Below, piece by piece: positions 50,922 through 51,609 of a stretch of 51,609 nucleotides of DNA. The number at the start of each line of letters is the position of its first letter. Positions within the stretch are counted from its first letter, which is position 1. Position numbers and translations under genes: made by a program. The notes under the pieces were generated by a model. It was not told the origin of the DNA and ran no database searches. It saw only the letters and a list, made by a program, of their open reading frames with translations. The DNA is from CAXMRP01 sp964196155. GTDB lineage: Bacteria > Pseudomonadota > Alphaproteobacteria > Rhizobiales > Afifellaceae. The stretch spans positions 1 through 51,609 of the forward strand of contig CAXMRP010000031.1 in NCBI GenBank assembly GCA_964196155.1, written 5' to 3'.

Positions 50922-51485
50922 TTATCGATGCCGCCTTGCAGGTTTTATCATGCGAGCAAGAATTTCATTTTTCAGGATCAGGTGATGGCGCAGCGCTGCT
51001 GCAATATGGAGCATGACCAGCAAGACAGTGGAAAAAGCGAGCAACCCGTGGAGCATTCCAAATAAGGCCTCAGACGACGCACTTACCGGCACGGGCAAAT
51101 GGGGTACCAACACCAGGTAGAATGCAAATGTCGGTATGCCGAGAGGTGAAGCGGAAACGAAAGCCCAGCCCGCCAGCGGGATAGCCAAAAGTGCGGCGTA
51201 AAGAACATTATGGGTTAGTCGTGCCGCGTGCCGTTCCCAGGATGGAAAGCTAAGTGGCAGTTCCGGCGACGGATTCACAGTCCGCCATATCAACCGGGCA
51301 ATCGCAAGCATCATGACCAGCAATCCAACCGATTTGTGCCATTGATAGAGGCCAAACTTGGCGGTTTCATCGTCTGGCAAACCGCTCATCCAAATGCCTA
51401 GCCCGACCTGACCTATAAATAGAAGCGCAATTGTCCAATGAAACAATATGGCGACAAGGCCGTATTGCAACCTTGTGTTGCGCAT
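50922..51485 (-). CDS. yceJ: Cytochrome b561 family protein (YceJ-like)
   Basis: Four-helix membrane cytochrome b of 187 residues. Candidate haem ligands are the histidines in ILFHWTIALL, LYQWHKSVGLL, GMLHGLLAFS and MLHIAAALRHH. These are the usual positions in the bacterial b561 family. ATG 51485 begins MRNTRLQYGLVAILFHWTIA; an upstream ATG at 51533 adds 16 basic residues. It probably passes electrons in the membrane together with the product of the adjacent yceI. Confidence 0.88.
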   Translation of the reverse strand: MRNTRLQYGLVAILFHWTIALLFIGQVGLGIWMSGLPDDETAKFGLYQWHKSVGLLVMMLAIARLIWRTVNPSPELPLSFPSWERHAARLTHNVLYAALLAIPLAGWAFVSASPLGIPTFAFYLVLVPHLPVPVSASSEALFGMLHGLLAFSTVLLVMLHIAAALRHHLILKNEILARMIKPARRHR

Positions 51486-51609
51486 CCCGTAATGGCTGAT
51501 AGCTATATGCCGTTTCCTCAATGGCCTGCGCATATGTCACGCCATACTTGTGCTCACCAAAGCGCAGTCAGTCGCCTGCACATGGTCACATCAACGACGA
51601 GCCCATTCG

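Overview
The window reads as chromosomal DNA of an alphaproteobacterium of the order Hyphomicrobiales (Rhizobiales). The evidence is gene order and protein sequence: a dgt-argS-SPOR-nagZ-scpA-scpB-tatABC-serS-surE-pcm-nlpD run, yajC-secD-secF, and uvrA/ssb-gyrA-coaD-ppi-ppi-queA-tgt are typical of that order. A folate-dependent TrmFO, a DUF1127 protein, a LexA box of the GAAC-N7-GAAC type, an FNR/FixK box of the TTGA-N6-TCAA type, and a palindrome like those scattered in rhizobial intergenic regions agree with this. The genus cannot be fixed from the sequence alone.

Layout. 1-11134: a cut-off dGTPase-like gene, argS, a large SPOR-domain membrane protein, nagZ, scpA-scpB (condensin partners), an orphan ABC ATPase, then tatA-tatB-tatC. 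11156-15512: serS (with an unusual insertion), surE, pcm and a degenerate LytM lipoprotein of the NlpD type, closed by a strong terminator. 15609-20912: a reverse-strand DUF815 ATPase, then yajC-secD-secF followed by two genes whose mitochondrial relatives (NDUFAF3 and NDUFAF6) assemble respiratory complex I. 20956-22911: trmFO and a small DUF1127 gene on the reverse strand. 23220-25365: an accessory locus with one large TIR-domain gene split by a single extra G. 25366-29379: a SIMPL protein, a CAT-anticodon tRNA, a GYD protein, hemN with an anaerobic-type promoter box, and an SDR oxidoreductase.

29488-34080: uvrA and ssb, divergent, with a glycosyltransferase gene between them and the LexA box left beside ssb. 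34119-36136: a GFA protein, a cation diffusion facilitator and an exported protein of unknown role. 36262-43935: gyrA, a LysE exporter, coaD, two cyclophilins, queA-tgt. 44071-47274: PilZ, DUF2147, a Rieske ferredoxin with a membrane desaturase/hydroxylase (MocE/MocD type), and two small unknown genes. 47416-50103: a likely TmpB-TmpA pair for 2-trimethylaminoethylphosphonate breakdown with a divergent LysR regulator. 50225-51485: YceI and a cytochrome b561.

The best candidates for something undescribed are the TIR gene with its unrecognised N- and C-terminal regions, the three short tandem arrays that each begin at a gene's stop codon, and the insertion in serS. No CRISPR array, insertion sequence, rRNA or prophage was seen. 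Functions are assigned from motifs and remembered family features; no database search was run.
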